64,000 bases of DNA from assembly GCA_949825045.1 (NCBI GenBank), contig OX463806.1, forward strand, positions 41,688,208 through 41,752,207. Direction: 5' to 3'. The notes beneath the pieces are model-generated. The model had not been told where the DNA came from, did not search any database, and saw only the letters and a list, made by a program, of their open reading frames with translations. A program made the translations under genes and the position numbers. Shown here piece after piece: positions 1-10,745 of this stretch. The first letter of the stretch is position 1. Each line of letters opens with the position of its first letter. This DNA is from Argyresthia goedartella. Lineage: Eukaryota > Arthropoda > Insecta > Lepidoptera > Argyresthiidae.

Positions 1-279
1 ACAATCCATGGAAAAGGAATCACTCTTCATCGCTACAATCAATGTGCGGCGACAAATGGATCAAGTTTCAACACAGCAGACAGAATGACTGGCTGTACGC
101 CTGTTACGAAGAATGCACAGTGCGCATTTTATGGCCCGCTGACATGGTAATTCGAACGTCACGGCTGCACACTCAAAGGCAATACATTTACGATCCTTTC
201 GCCTCAGGATCTTTTCAACCGCATAGACACATTCCAACCAGGTGCATTCATAAGTTTGTATGTGGTATTGAAAGAATAG
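1..279 (+). pseudogene. Unidentified reading frame ending just before a SINE-like repeat
   Basis: Frame 1 runs from the window edge to a TAG at 277-279 with one internal TAA at 148-150. The encoded sequence is protein-like and compositionally mixed, with several Cys (codons 15, 32 and 41), and ends in a hydrophobic stretch before Lys-Glu. I do not recognise the family. The repeat that begins at about 285 abuts the stop codon, so this may be the end of a broken gene or the last part of another element. A different frame (42-365) is open longer but runs into the repeat, so I regard it as a shadow. Confidence 0.25.
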
Positions 280-284
280 TTGTA

Positions 285-490
285 TGGGAGCCCCCTTACA
301 TATTAATTTTATTCTGTTTTTTAGTATTTGTTGTCATAGCGACAACAGACATACTTCATCTGTAAAAATTTCATCTATCTAACTATCACGGTTCATGAGA
401 TACATGAGAGAGCCTGGTGACAGACGGATGGATGGACGGACAGTGGAGGCTTAGTAATGGACCCTGTTTGGCACCCTTCTTACGGTACGT
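285..490 (+). repeat. Lepidopteran dispersed repeat with '...ggacagtggaggctta' tail
   Basis: The block contains the phrases gttgtcatagcgacaac, cacggttcatgagata and a degenerate acagacggatggatggacgg track followed by cttagtaatgg. This composition is typical of a very abundant short interspersed repeat in Lepidoptera. A second copy of the tail lies at about 30530-30610. Confidence 0.7.
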
Positions 491-1836
491 AAACCTGAAT
501 AATAGCTATTGAATTACAAGAATTATGAAACTGTAAGAAAATTTCGCCAATTTCCCAGGTAAAACCCAATATTAATAAGTTACACAACAATATGCACAAC
601 AAAATTCAAAGAAGTATTGTGTAGTGTTTACTCCTCTTTGTGTGTACAAATGTGGTATGTGTGTGTGTGTTTGTGTTTGAGAAGGTGTGTGATATTATTG
701 GTAGGATACGAATTAAATGGCAGTATTTATTTTTATTGATTTTTCCTTAAAGGTGCATGTTTTATTATTATTCTATATATTTTTTATATTATATTGTAAT
801 TGAGATTCTTAAGCCAGTTGATAACTTCTTTTTTACATTGGAAAACAGGCACTGAATAAATACTAATTTTAAGTAATTTTTACATATAGGGACCCAAAAA
901 AGGTAGAAACTTATTGATATATAGTGTGCGAAAAATAATGTCACTATATATTACATTGATATATATCTAAGTATTCAAACTATACTAACATTCAGTACAT
1001 CACAATCCTGATAGAGTAATTCTATTGAATAATAATAACTTCTAAACAGGTGATATATCGACAAAATCAACACTTTTTGACGTTTTTTCTCTGCTGGTCA
1101 AAAGAAGCCCCAAGTTAAATAAATTAAACCAACAATTTGAGGATATTTTTCTAGATTTTGTTATAACAGAAAAGCGATAGGAGGAATTTCGCTTGATAGA
1201 AATAATTATTGAAATGAGGTCTAAATTTACACTTTTTCTATTTTGTTACGTATTGGATTAGCACACATAATAAAAAATATTTATTTAGATGGGTTTTGAC
1301 GCTACCTTAATTATCCATTATAGAAATTTTCATACCTATTTTAGTTAATTTTGTATTAATTTAAAACCGACTTTTTGTAATTTTTCCCCGATTTTGTTTC
1401 TCTCACACTACGGTACATTCTGCCTGGAGTAACGGATACCTTTGCATGGACGATGTATCCCCTTAAGTATGGCCCTTTGAGTCACTCCTAAGGATTTTAA
1501 CCGCTTGCGTGCCATGGTCAGCCAGCTTACATTTTCCTGTTATAGGTTTTCAATTTTATTACCATGGCATGAGAGCAAAATCAGTAAAGGTTCAGTCAAG
1601 AAGACTTTTTGCTGCAACTCCCCAAGATATATACAAAAGGTAATTATTGACTGGCAAAGCGCCTAGTATATTTGTTTCAGTATAAGGGGTTCCACAATGT
1701 ACCTCAATTTTTTTGAAAAAATAAATAAATTTATTAACCCGTCAGACGTCCTAACCGCATAATTTCTTTGGGCGGCTAGCGTCCTGTGCTCTGCATAAGC
1801 GCATAGAAAGAATTGCAAACTTCGATGTTTTATGAA
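491..1836. other. AT-rich intergenic DNA, no gene seen
   Basis: There is no reading frame with recognisable similarity on either strand. A short (TG)n-like stretch lies at about 651-690. Otherwise the segment is AT-rich unique-looking sequence. Confidence 0.6.
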
Positions 1837-1944
1837 TATTCACCAAGTTTCAGAACGTTCCCGGAAGTAGTCTTAGATTATGAGTAGTTATATTCACCAA
1901 GTTTCAGAAAGTTCCCGGAAGTAGTCTTAGATTATGAGTAATTT
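1837..1944. repeat. Tandem duplication, 2 x 54 bp
   Basis: 1837-1890 and 1891-1944 are direct repeats starting tattcaccaagtttcagaa and differing at only a few bases (for example c versus a in the middle of the unit). This looks like a simple local duplication. Confidence 0.85.
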
Positions 1945-2754
1945 AGTTGGCAACCGTGTGATATGAATGGAACTGACATTCAGACTGCCAATCAGATCAA
2001 AATAAATAAAATGCCAAGCCATGTCGCCATTTTGGGCATGCGACCGGCCGCAGACTTACATTTTATGTTTGTCAATATTTATTTATTGTGAAGTAATTAC
2101 TGTGTTTTGTAATAAAATAAAACATCTTATCGCTGGAGAAATTAATAGTGGTGATGTGAAAAATGGAAAATAGTGTAAGTTTTGTGTGAGTGGCCTGTAA
2201 GAACGAAATATAATTAGAGGTGTCGGTGTCAAATAATGGATTCTGCAAACAATCGATGAAAAGCCTTATCAACTTTATTATCACATGTGAGTACATTACA
2301 AGATAAGTAATTTCATTAACTTTATTACGGTACATAACATGTTAGGAAACTAATAAAATAACCTAAAAAACTTATCAAATTCCTAATGCAAGTCGATTGA
2401 AAATTTATTTTCGCCAGAACCATGTTTCGCCGGTCCATGAGATACGCTGTACAGGGACGTTCCAAAGGTTAAGTCAGTTGTTTAGCTGTTTAATGTGCTC
2501 TTTAAATGATTAATTGCAATCTACTTAAGTACCAAGAATCATTATACTTTGCACACATTCTAGGAATACACATTAATAACCATTTTGATTGTGTTCCCCA
2601 GTGAAGCAGTAATGTGACACAATTTTATACTTGTTGTCTACTTGTATTTGGTGTATAGAAAAACGTGTAAACTTAGCCTTGTCAGAGTTCAGCATTTAAG
2701 TGTTTGTGTAGAAACATTTTTTAACCCTGTTAAGACCACTGAGCTAGCTCAAAA
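1945..2754. other. Intergenic/intronic DNA, no gene seen
   Basis: AT-rich DNA without a recognisable gene. It would be intron of the ORC1-like gene if that gene continues to the left. Confidence 0.5.
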
Positions 2755-2937
2755 CAGTATCAAGATATTTAGCAGAAAAAAGTGAAACAATATCATCTGC
2801 ATAGGATATAATTCAGTCATCAAAAGATGGTAGACATAGTATGTCAATAATATATAATGAAACAATGTTGGTCCTAAGGTGCTACCTGGGGGAACTCCAT
2901 ACAAAATAGGTTGATCTGAGCTGATGTAATTGCTCAC
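2755..2937 (-). pseudogene. Reverse-transcriptase scrap (non-LTR)
   Basis: On the minus strand the frame reads GVPPGSTLGPTLF, matching the GxPQGSxLGPxLF core of non-LTR reverse transcriptases. About 35 codons later, in a shifted frame, ISYADDIVSLFSAKYLDT supplies the YADD catalytic motif. Only this palm fragment survives, with a frameshift between the two motifs. It lies directly downstream of the ORC1-like exon, in the position of an intron, and some clades have a similar GVPQGS sequence, so the exact clade is open. Confidence 0.6.
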
Positions 2938-3026
2938 TTGTACAGTTTGGAAGCCGTTTGATAAGTAGCAAGTAGCTGGTCAGTTACATATGTTGTATGC
3001 CTGATTCCAAGCTTAGCAATACTTAC

Positions 3027-3267
3027 ATCCCTGTCATAGAAATGGTAGGATTCCATATTATTGAAGCACCATGTGGGCAGATCATTTGGTTTGGTGTACC
3101 ACTGCACCTTGGCCCTGAAGGGGTCAGTGGTCTTCTTCCTGTTCTCATAGAGTGCAACAATCCTGGCAGATTCGCACCCCTCCTCACTATCAGGGTCAGC
3201 AGCATTAGCATTTGACACCAGGATGAAGTCACCCACGGAAGCTAAGAGGTTCTTGAATTTGAATTTC
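3027..3267 (-). CDS. ORC1: Internal exon of an ORC1-like gene (BAH domain)
   Basis: A minus-strand exon of 241 bp bounded by a polypyrimidine/AG acceptor (just above 3267) and a consensus GTAAGT donor (3026-3021). It encodes a segment with GDFILVSNANAADPDSEEG, RIVALYE and AKVQWYTKPNDLP, which fits the start of a BAH domain as in the large subunit of the origin recognition complex, ORC1. That protein binds replication origins and nucleosomes. The frame opens in the second base of the exon (phase 1 entry) and ends in FYDRD at the donor. Other BAH proteins cannot be excluded. No neighbouring exon was recognised: the reading frame continues into the intron for 25 codons only by chance. An RT relic occupies the putative intron to the left. 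Confidence 0.55.
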
Positions 3268-3805
3268 CTGTAAATTGAAACCTGGTTCTTAGTTATCTAA
3301 GAACTTTAAAACATAGGCGCATTGTTATATGAAGGGGTCAGAGTGGCGATAAGGGGGCGGAACCAGCCCTGGGAAACCAGGACTCAGAAAAATGCCATGT
3401 TGTTGATGATGATGGATCCCATTGTGTTGTCTTACAACCAACTCACTCGTAAAAATAGCTAGTTTCGGATCCATTCTGTTCTTCCCTTATACAGTCGCTG
3501 AGCCACGAAACAGGATCGGGTATAGCCTTTTTAGGCATTTTGTATCATTAGGTTTAACTGCACCAAAACACAATATAATTATGATAAATATAAAATGTCG
3601 TTTCAGGTTAATATTGATTTTATTGAACCAACAAATACTTGCGACTTCGCGCTTATTTTCAAGTGTGTGTCAGTCAAGCTGTCATTAGCTGTCAACAGTG
3701 TTGCCAGACGATAAATTTGAAAATGCGGTATGGGTGCTAGAATAACGCGGATTTTCAACAAAAAAGCGGGATTTTCAACTTTTACATTATTGTTTTTGTT
3801 TCAAT
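3268..3805. other. Intergenic DNA between ORC1-like exon and I-like element
   Basis: No gene recognised. Contains repeats of the phrase gcgggattttcaac (about 3750-3780) immediately before the insertion site of the I-like retrotransposon. Confidence 0.5.
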
Positions 3806-3927
3806 TCATACGATTGTGAAAAAAGCGCGGGAACTTTTGTCTTGATAGGCGGAAAATTTTAATTTAAATTTTGAAAATTTAATTTAATTACAGTAGGCTA
3901 TCTAAAAATACTGTAAATTGGTTAAAA

Positions 3928-5013
3928 ATGGGCAGGAAGAAGCCTAAGAAAAGAAAGAAGGAAGAGGAGGAGGAGGATCTGTCTGATAGTGGGGAATCCT
4001 CAAGTCCGTGTGATGAACCAAAAGATGACAAGGATAAGTATAAGCCTTTTCAGGTCCCGGATTATGTCCGCTATTACCCAGTGGATGGAGGTAAATTAGA
4101 TTATATCGTTTATTTTGAAAGCAGCGACACTGGCAAGGCATTGGGCGACAGAGACATGATGGCTCTAGCGAACTGCCTCAAAAGATTCAATAAAGGCATA
4201 AAACAGTTAAGACGCATCAACAAATACAAGATTGGCGTTGTGTTTGAGCGGCCAGGGCTCGCCAATGCAGCTTTAAGCAATAAAACATTTCTGGATTCAT
4301 ACAAACTAAAGGCGATTATTCCTGCTACGGCCACTGAAGTGACTGGAGTAATACAACATGTGCCACTTGATTTATCCAATGAGCAGATCTATTCAAATAT
4401 TTCTTGCTCCAAAAACATAGTATCAGTAAGAAGATTTATGAAAAGAACAATTAACAATAACACTGTTGAGTTCCAGCCTTTGAAGACAGTCTCAATAACA
4501 TTCTCCTGCCCATCCCTGCCCGACAGTGTGGATCTGAACAGCTGGCGCTTCGAGGTTCGCCCGTACATCGCTCCAGTGAAGCAGTGTCTACGGTGCCTGA
4601 GGCACGGACACATAGCTAAATTTTGTAAAAATGCAGAGAAGTGCTCTATCTGCTCAGGCAGCCACAACTTCAAGTCTTGCACAGTTGATGCAGCGGATGC
4701 CTCTTGCTGTCATTGCAAAGGCAATCATATCGCCATCTCACCTGACTGCCCTGTAAAAAAGGAGAAAATTAATCAAAACAAAATGAAATTAGACAAGAAA
4801 ACATTTGCTGAAACCCTGGAAAAATCATTTCCTCCACTAATATCTAAAAGCCCTTCTGATCAGCTAGCACTGCTTCTCAATTCAGAACATATAATGAACA
4901 TTATAGTAGGCTCAGTAACTAAGTTACTAACTCAGAACAAAACAAACGAACTTTCAATTAATTCACAAAACATTAAAACCATTCTTCTTGAAACACTAAG
5001 TAAGAGTAATTAA
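3928..5013 (+). CDS. I-like element ORF1 (gag-like RNA-binding protein)
   Basis: An intact 361-residue protein. The N-terminus is a basic tract followed by an acidic tract (KKPKKRKKEEEEED). A globular middle follows, then three cysteine-rich knuckles at about residues 217-275: CLRCLRHGHIAKFC, CSICSGSHNFKSC and CHCKGNHIAISPDC. Such proteins coat the element RNA and act as nucleic-acid chaperones in the retrotransposition particle. The Met at 3928 is the first in frame after the 5' UTR, and the second element has the equivalent start. ORF2 begins 17 bases after the stop codon, which suggests reinitiation. Confidence 0.85.
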   Translation: MGRKKPKKRKKEEEEEDLSDSGESSSPCDEPKDDKDKYKPFQVPDYVRYYPVDGGKLDYIVYFESSDTGKALGDRDMMALANCLKRFNKGIKQLRRINKYKIGVVFERPGLANAALSNKTFLDSYKLKAIIPATATEVTGVIQHVPLDLSNEQIYSNISCSKNIVSVRRFMKRTINNNTVEFQPLKTVSITFSCPSLPDSVDLNSWRFEVRPYIAPVKQCLRCLRHGHIAKFCKNAEKCSICSGSHNFKSCTVDAADASCCHCKGNHIAISPDCPVKKEKINQNKMKLDKKTFAETLEKSFPPLISKSPSDQLALLLNSEHIMNIIVGSVTKLLTQNKTNELSINSQNIKTILLETLSKSN

Positions 5014-5030
5014 TTTGTTATTCTTTTTTA

Positions 5031-8000
5031 ATGGATCAATTAAACATAATGCAATGGAATTCACAAAGTTTAATTAGTAATAGACTTGTTTTAACACATT
5101 TCCTGAAGGAGAATAATATTCACGTAGCAATTATTTGTGAAACTTGGCTAAAGCCGAATCAACGTTTCAATATTCGAGGTTATAATATTTGTAGATTGGA
5201 CTCCGGCAACGACCATAATGGTGTTGCCATAATTGTTCATAACAGCTTAACTTTTAGAAAACTTGATACATTTTATGATAATTCCATTCAGAACATAGCA
5301 ATACGTTTAATGTACGGAGATAATAAGGAAGTATCAATTGTTAGTTTTTATAGCCCTAAAAACTGTCTACCGGTTTTTACCAAACATAAATTTGATCAAC
5401 TTATACAAAGTGTTCCAGAACCGGTGCTTTTTGCGGGAGATTTCAACGCTCTCCATTCGGCATGGGGATGTCAATCAACAGACGCTCGTGGTCGTGATGT
5501 CCTTTCAAGTACTAATGACAATAACTTAGTTTTGCTAAATGATGGCCAAATGACCACTATTGGATCACACCAATGGAGGCGAAATGCTTTAGATCTTTCT
5601 TTTATGCCAGTGATGGAGAACACTGGCTCTGAACTGTGATTGGACAGTGTATGATGACCCGCTAGGTAGTTACCATCTTCCAGTAATAATTAAAATACTT
5701 ACTCACAACAATTCACCTTACACTTCATCTCCATTAGACTGTTCAGCTATGAAAACTCATTTAAACTTTCGTCGTGTTAATTGGAATAATTACAAAAAAA
5801 ATGTAGATACTCTTCTACAAGAATTCAATATAGATACCTCAAACTCTAAAGATTGCTATAAAAATCTTATTGATATTTTAATTTTAGCTGCTCGGAATTC
5901 ATCACCAGTGTCCAGTTTTCGTAATAATAATTCATCACCAGGCATATTTAGGAAAAAAATAATTCCTCTCCCATGGTGGAATGAAAAATGCAGCCAGGTT
6001 GTAGAGTGCTCTAAAGAAGCGTATATTCAATTTAAAAATGATCCAACTGAATGTAATTACATCAATTTCAAAAAGAAGCAAGCTCTTAAAAAGCTTACAT
6101 TAAAGCAGCAAAAACAAATTAGTTGGGTTGCATTATGTGAATCCTTCAACAGAACCACGCCGATTTCGCATATTTGGACTATCATGAAAAAATTTAATAA
6201 AACTTTCGTACATAGTTTCTCAAACAATAACATAAGTTGGGTCTTCGAATTCCTTAAAAAATATACGCCTGATACCGTTGAGTCTAACTTGAATTTACAT
6301 AGTTATGTGCATGCTAAGAATAGCGAATTTCTGGTAAAACCATTTTCTTTTCAAGAATTACAGGCAGCTATTTCATCTAGGAGAGATACAGCTTTTGGCC
6401 TTGACGGGATTCCTTACAAAATGTTAAAAATGCTTTCTAATAAATCTAAATCAGTTCTTTTAAATGTGTTCAATTCTTTATGGTCTCAAAATATAATTCC
6501 TGATGATTGGAAATCAGATTGTCTTATTCCAATATTAAAACCAAATAAAGAGAAACATTGCCCTGACTCATATAGACCTATAGCACTTACATCTTGCGTT
6601 GGTAAAATTTTTGAACAAGTTCTAAAACAAAGGCTAGAGTTTTTTGTTGAATCCAATCATATACTACCCATGAACCAGTTTGGGTTTCGCAAAGGTCGAT
6701 CGTCAAGAGAAAGTATAGCTCAATTACAATTAGACATCTTTCAATCTGTGAAGAAGAATATGTCGTTTGCCGGAGTCTTTTTTGATGTTGTTGGTGCATT
6801 CAATAATGTCAATCATCATATTTTGTGTAGGGAATTAGCTTCCATTGGGATTCCTATTAAATTTATTGATTTTATTTTTTCCTTTCTTCACGACAGAAAA
6901 GTTTATGTTAAGATTAACAATCAATTGCTCGGTCCCCGCTCATCTTTTAAGGGAGTTTGTCAAGGTGGGATTTTAAGCCCACTCTTATTCACTTTGTATA
7001 TTCATAAACTTAATCTTATTTTGGGCTCCAAAGTCCGAAACCTTCAGTTTGCGGACGATTTGGTGATATATAGCTCTGGAATGAATGCAAATGAGGTTAT
7101 GCGAAATCTAAATGATTCGCTTTCTAGGTTCTCAAATTATTTCAAATATTTAAATTTAGACATCAGTCCTGAAAAATCTAAAGTGTTAATTTTCCACAAA
7201 ATCAAACAAGCTCAGTTTAAAATTTATTTTAATAACACTCCTTTAATATTTGCATCGGAGATCAAGTTTTTGGGAGTTATTTTTACGGGTAACTGCTCGT
7301 GGAAGAAATATGTTGATAAGATTATATTCTCTGCAAATAGGGGTTATAACATATTGAAGTCTCTTACTAAAACTAACTGGGGTTCAGATCCGAAAGTATT
7401 AATAACTTTGTATAAGGCCATAGTTCAGAGTCATTTTGAATATGGCTTTATTTGCTTTGCAGCTAATGATCAACTTGTAAGAAAATTGGAAGTAATTCAA
7501 AATAACAATTTAAGACTTATTACTGGTGCTATGAAAACCACGCCCATTAATTCCCTTCAAGTGGAATGTAATATTCCACCGTTGAATCTTCGCTTCAAGT
7601 ACCTAAAATACAGGTTTATCTTAAAAATGTTAGCCATTGAGCCCCATCCTTTGTTTAAAAATTTGGTACAATTTTACAGAAATAATCAGGCTTTGGCCTC
7701 TTCCTCCAAAACTCCCTACATTCTTCATGATTTTTCCTATATGGTTGACTTTAATCAGCAGTCTAATATACATAGAAGCCAAGATCATTGGGCATGCTAC
7801 TCAGACGATTTTGATAGTAAATTCACTTCAATGATATTTCATATTGATCCCGAGAAAAAGAATAAACATGAAATCTGTGAACAACTGGCAAGATATATTG
7901 ATTTTACTCAAATATACACTGATGGTTCAAAAACTGATAACGGCGTTGCCGCAGCTATATACCTACCGCACATTAAAAATGGATTCGGAGTGAAATTGCC

Positions 8001-8793
8001 ACAAGAAATGAGTATCTTTTCAGCAGAAGCACTTGCTATATCGAAAGCATTAACTTATATTTCGGAACACCCAGCTGATTCCCCGGAAAACAAGTGGGTC
8101 ATAATATCTGACAGTATGAGTACTCTAAAAGCTCTTCAATCAAACAAACTAGACTGCAACACCAATTATATTATTTACGATATCAAGAATCGCTACTCCC
8201 AACTTCATAAATTAAATGTACATATTATCTTTATGTGGACTCCATCTCATGTCGGAGTGACAGGAAACGAAAATGCCGACTTCCTGGCCAAGGCGATCGT
8301 TGAAAGTAATGCTCCTGAGTCTACTGTACCTGTGCCAAACTCTGATTTCATTACCAAACTCAAACAGAATTTGAAACAAGAATGGTTTAGTTATTGGCAA
8401 CAAACTCTTGCAGTTAAAGGTTCCTGGTACGGATCCGTTAGTGGAAGGATTGGACGTGCCTGGTTCTCTAAGTCAAACATGTGGAAAAGCAGGAAATTCT
8501 ATGTTATAATGACACGTCTCAGATTTGGTCACTGTCGCTTCGGATCACATCTTCACCGTATGCAAATTATTTCTTCGCCAATTTGTAATATCTGTAATGC
8601 CGCTAATCAAACACTGGATCATATATTTTTCGATTGCCCCGCCCATATTATACAACGCCTTGCCTTTATTGATAAACTGTTGCTCATCTACAAACCAGAA
8701 GATATCCCGCGTACCACTGTTGACTTATTGAAGAATTTTGAAAATTATCAATATATTTACGATTATATCTGCTCTACTATTGAAGATATTTAG
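5031..8793 (+). pseudogene. I-like element ORF2 (endonuclease, reverse transcriptase, RNase H), one frameshift
   Basis: This is the replication enzyme of the element. The N-terminal APE-type endonuclease (from 5031; motifs ICETW, LFAGDFNALH) nicks the target. The RT fingers and palm follow (DSYRPIALTSCVGKIFEQ, NQFGFRKGRSSRESI, FFDVVGAFNNVNH, CQGGILSPLLF and FADD at about 7050). RNase H then shows its catalytic Asp, Glu and Asp (TDGSKTDNG, SAEALAI, SDSMSTLKAL) and WTPSHVGVTGNENAD. A C-terminal Cys/His segment (ICNICNA...DHIFFDC) completes it. Between about 5610 and 5640 a one-base frameshift moves the frame from LDLSF to LNCDWTVYDDPLGS, so the endonuclease part stops at 5639. The rest, 5647-8793, is one open frame of 1048 codons. 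With the shift ignored, the protein would have the normal family length. Confidence 0.85.
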
Positions 8794-8869
8794 AGTGGTA
8801 AAAATATGTATCGGACTTGGAACAATACACGGACTAAGAGATATATTACACGGACATGACTCCTCAAAT

Positions 8870-9255
8870 GTGACGTGGCTTCGGCCTTATAAAACAAACA
8901 AAAAGACTTGGCTTCGGCTGAAACAAAAAAACGTAAGACTTGGCTTCGGCCTAAAAAAAACAAAACTACGGAAGACTTGGCTTCGGCCTTAAAAACATGA
9001 AAAACGGAAGACCTGGCTTCGGCCTTAAAAAACAAAACTACGGAAGACCTGGCTTCGGCCTGAAAAATCATAACTACGGAAGACTTGGCTTCGGCCTTAA
9101 AAACAAGATATACGGAAGACCTGGCTTCGGCCTTAAAAAACAAAACTACGGAAGACTCGGCTTTGGCCTTAAACAAAGAAATACGGAAGACCTGGCTTCG
9201 GCCTTTCGAAACCTCGGAAACGGAATAAGAAAATGTAAACACTGAAGACATGGCT
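8870..9255 (+). repeat. 3' UTR tandem array with GGC-UUCG-GCC hairpins
   Basis: About ten units of 33-37 bp, each with a gaagac(c/t)tggcttcggcc core, spaced by A-rich acggaa linkers. Each ggcttcggcc can form a 3-bp stem capped by a C(UUCG)G tetraloop in RNA; cores are at about 8877, 8910, 8942, 8979, 9014, 9051, 9087, 9123, 9159 and 9193. One unit has the variant ggctttggcc. Both strands are open across the array, but this follows from the period and does not indicate a gene. Confidence 0.85.
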
Positions 9256-9344
9256 GTACGGCTTTGATTGCTATTGCCTTTCCTTAGGGATAAAGACGGA
9301 AAAAATAATAATCATACGATTGTTTTTTTTTACATAGCCTATAT

Positions 9345-9425
9345 TGTGTCCCACTTCTGGGCAAAGGCCTCCCCATTTCGAGCCCACACATCTCTAGTCA
9401 GAGCTAGATTGACCCACTCTGGTTC
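9345..9425 (+). repeat. Lepidopteran SINE fragment ('cccacttctgggcaaaggcc')
   Basis: The sequence around cccacttctgggcaaaggcc and gagctagattgacccactct is a widely dispersed lepidopteran repeat motif. A related fragment with cgcccactgctgggtttagg occurs at about 62780. Confidence 0.55.
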
Positions 9426-9822
9426 GAACGTGTCCATGGAAATTTACAATTAAAAAAATAAAAACATATTAGGGCGGGCGGTAAATCTTTTTTTAATATT
9501 GTCTCTAAGCAAGTAACAGCGTATAACTTTCAAACGAACTGTAAGTAAATATCACCACGCAAACCACCTGAATATGACACAACTTGCTGCAACGGGGCGA
9601 CACGACGACATGACATGACTTGAATTTTTTACCTACCTTTATTGCGCCAGAATCTGACAGCAGGATAACATAAACTATTTCAACGCGTCAAAAGACATGG
9701 CATGATAGGCAAGCAAGGGTCGTAAGTAGTCTCCTGACGACGGCCGTTTTTTCATTCACCACACCGGCACGGCATCGCCACCGGCACCGGAGCTATCTCA
9801 CTCATTTTCCTACACGGTGCCG
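9426..9822. other. Intergenic DNA, no gene seen
   Basis: No recognisable coding sequence. The right end is GC-rich with repeated ccggcaccgg-type words just before the tandem repeat. Confidence 0.5.
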
Positions 9823-9912
9823 GTGCCGTTCCGGCGTTTAGAAAAACGCCCAAACTGAACGCAGCTTGTGCCGTTCAGGCGTTTAGAAAAATGCCCAAAC
9901 TGAACGCAGCTT
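9823..9912. repeat. Tandem duplication, 2 x 45 bp
   Basis: 9823-9867 and 9868-9912 match except at two positions; both contain ggcgtttagaaaaa and caaactgaacgcagctt. Confidence 0.85.
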
Positions 9913-10676
9913 TTAATCCTCCTCGACACGAAGTGTAACCGCTATGAGTGAGAAAAAAACGGTTGTTCTAACAGATTCTAAAAAAGCGGATCCGCGTAGG
10001 TAAAAAGCGGAAGGCGGATTCATTGGCAAAAAGGCGGTGAAAAAAGCGGAAAAGAGGTGTATCTGGCAACGCTGGCTGTCAAGCAACAGTCAGCTCAACC
10101 AGCTGTCATAGGCATGCCCGCTGAATCGATTTAATTAACCCATTATGTTGTATGTACTAGTGTTTCCACATGGCAACACTATTCGTAGCACCAATCAAAT
10201 TAAATAAAGAAACTAAAAATCTTATCCGTAATCTATTTCCCAAAAATCAAATCTGTAGATAACTTTATAGTGAAGTAAATTGATTCGAAAAAATCTATAT
10301 TTTTTTCATATCACCGTAGAGGCGTCCTAAATTTTGACTTCAGTGGACTTACTATAAAGATATTATATGCTTCTACTATTGATATTACATTCGTTTCATG
10401 CGTGCGTATTTTTTGCTGTAGTATATCATAATTCATTCATTCGTTCATCAATCATCTTTTCTGCGTTTAGTAAATTGTGCGAAACCATTCACATCAACAT
10501 AGCCTGCGATATTTGTAATCACTAGAATTCCAACACCATGTAGCCATGCAGCCCGCAGGGGCGCGCCGCCGCACCTCACAGTGTGGCCCGGCCCTCTTGC
10601 TGAATGTAAACCCTGAAATCAAAATACTTGGACCAAAATATGAGAGGGTGGGCGACCGCTTTAGGTGGAAATCAAC
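9913..10676. other. Intergenic DNA; possible splice-acceptor-like segment near 10600
   Basis: AT-rich DNA apart from a GC-rich patch at 10540-10620. On the minus strand that patch follows a tgatttcag acceptor-like sequence and is open in more than one frame, but I recognise no protein in it. Confidence 0.4.
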
Positions 10677-10745
10677 GGTCAAGTGCAAGTCGGACTTGTA
10701 AACGAAGGGTTCTGTATCAAGGCACAAGTTATTCAAGTTTCTTGC
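10677..10745 (+). repeat. Fragment of the 'gtcaagtgcaagtcggact' lepidopteran repeat
   Basis: It starts ggtcaagtgcaagtcggac and continues cgaagggttctgtatcaagg, the conserved head of a common lepidopteran short repeat. A better copy lies at about 20902. Confidence 0.6.

Larger units (their letters stand above)
3818..9311 (+). mobile_element. Full-length I-clade-like non-LTR retrotransposon
   Basis: A 5.5-kb element flanked by a 12-bp direct repeat (tcatacgattgt at 3806-3817 and 9312-9323), the expected target-site duplication of a non-LTR insertion. Its order is a 5' UTR starting gaaaaaagcgcggga, ORF1 (3928-5013), ORF2 (5031-8793) and a 3' UTR with a hairpin array, ending in a short aataataa tail. 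Two ORFs, three zinc knuckles, RNase H after the reverse transcriptase and a TAA-like tail together favour the I clade. The 5' terminus is confirmed by the second related element at 57560, which begins with almost the same bases. A single frameshift in ORF2 is the only lesion I can see, so the insertion is young. Confidence 0.85.

Noticed and set aside
8870..9210. CRISPR-like regular array
   Set aside because: The spacers are near-identical A-rich linkers and the genome is an insect's; it is a tandem repeat.
8738..9255. Long overlapping reading frames on both strands with repeated RPGFGLKKQNYG-like and AEARSSVVLFFK-like peptides
   Set aside because: They are translations of the 33-37 bp hairpin array in the 3' UTR; there is no independent start, no family and the period alone explains the open frames.
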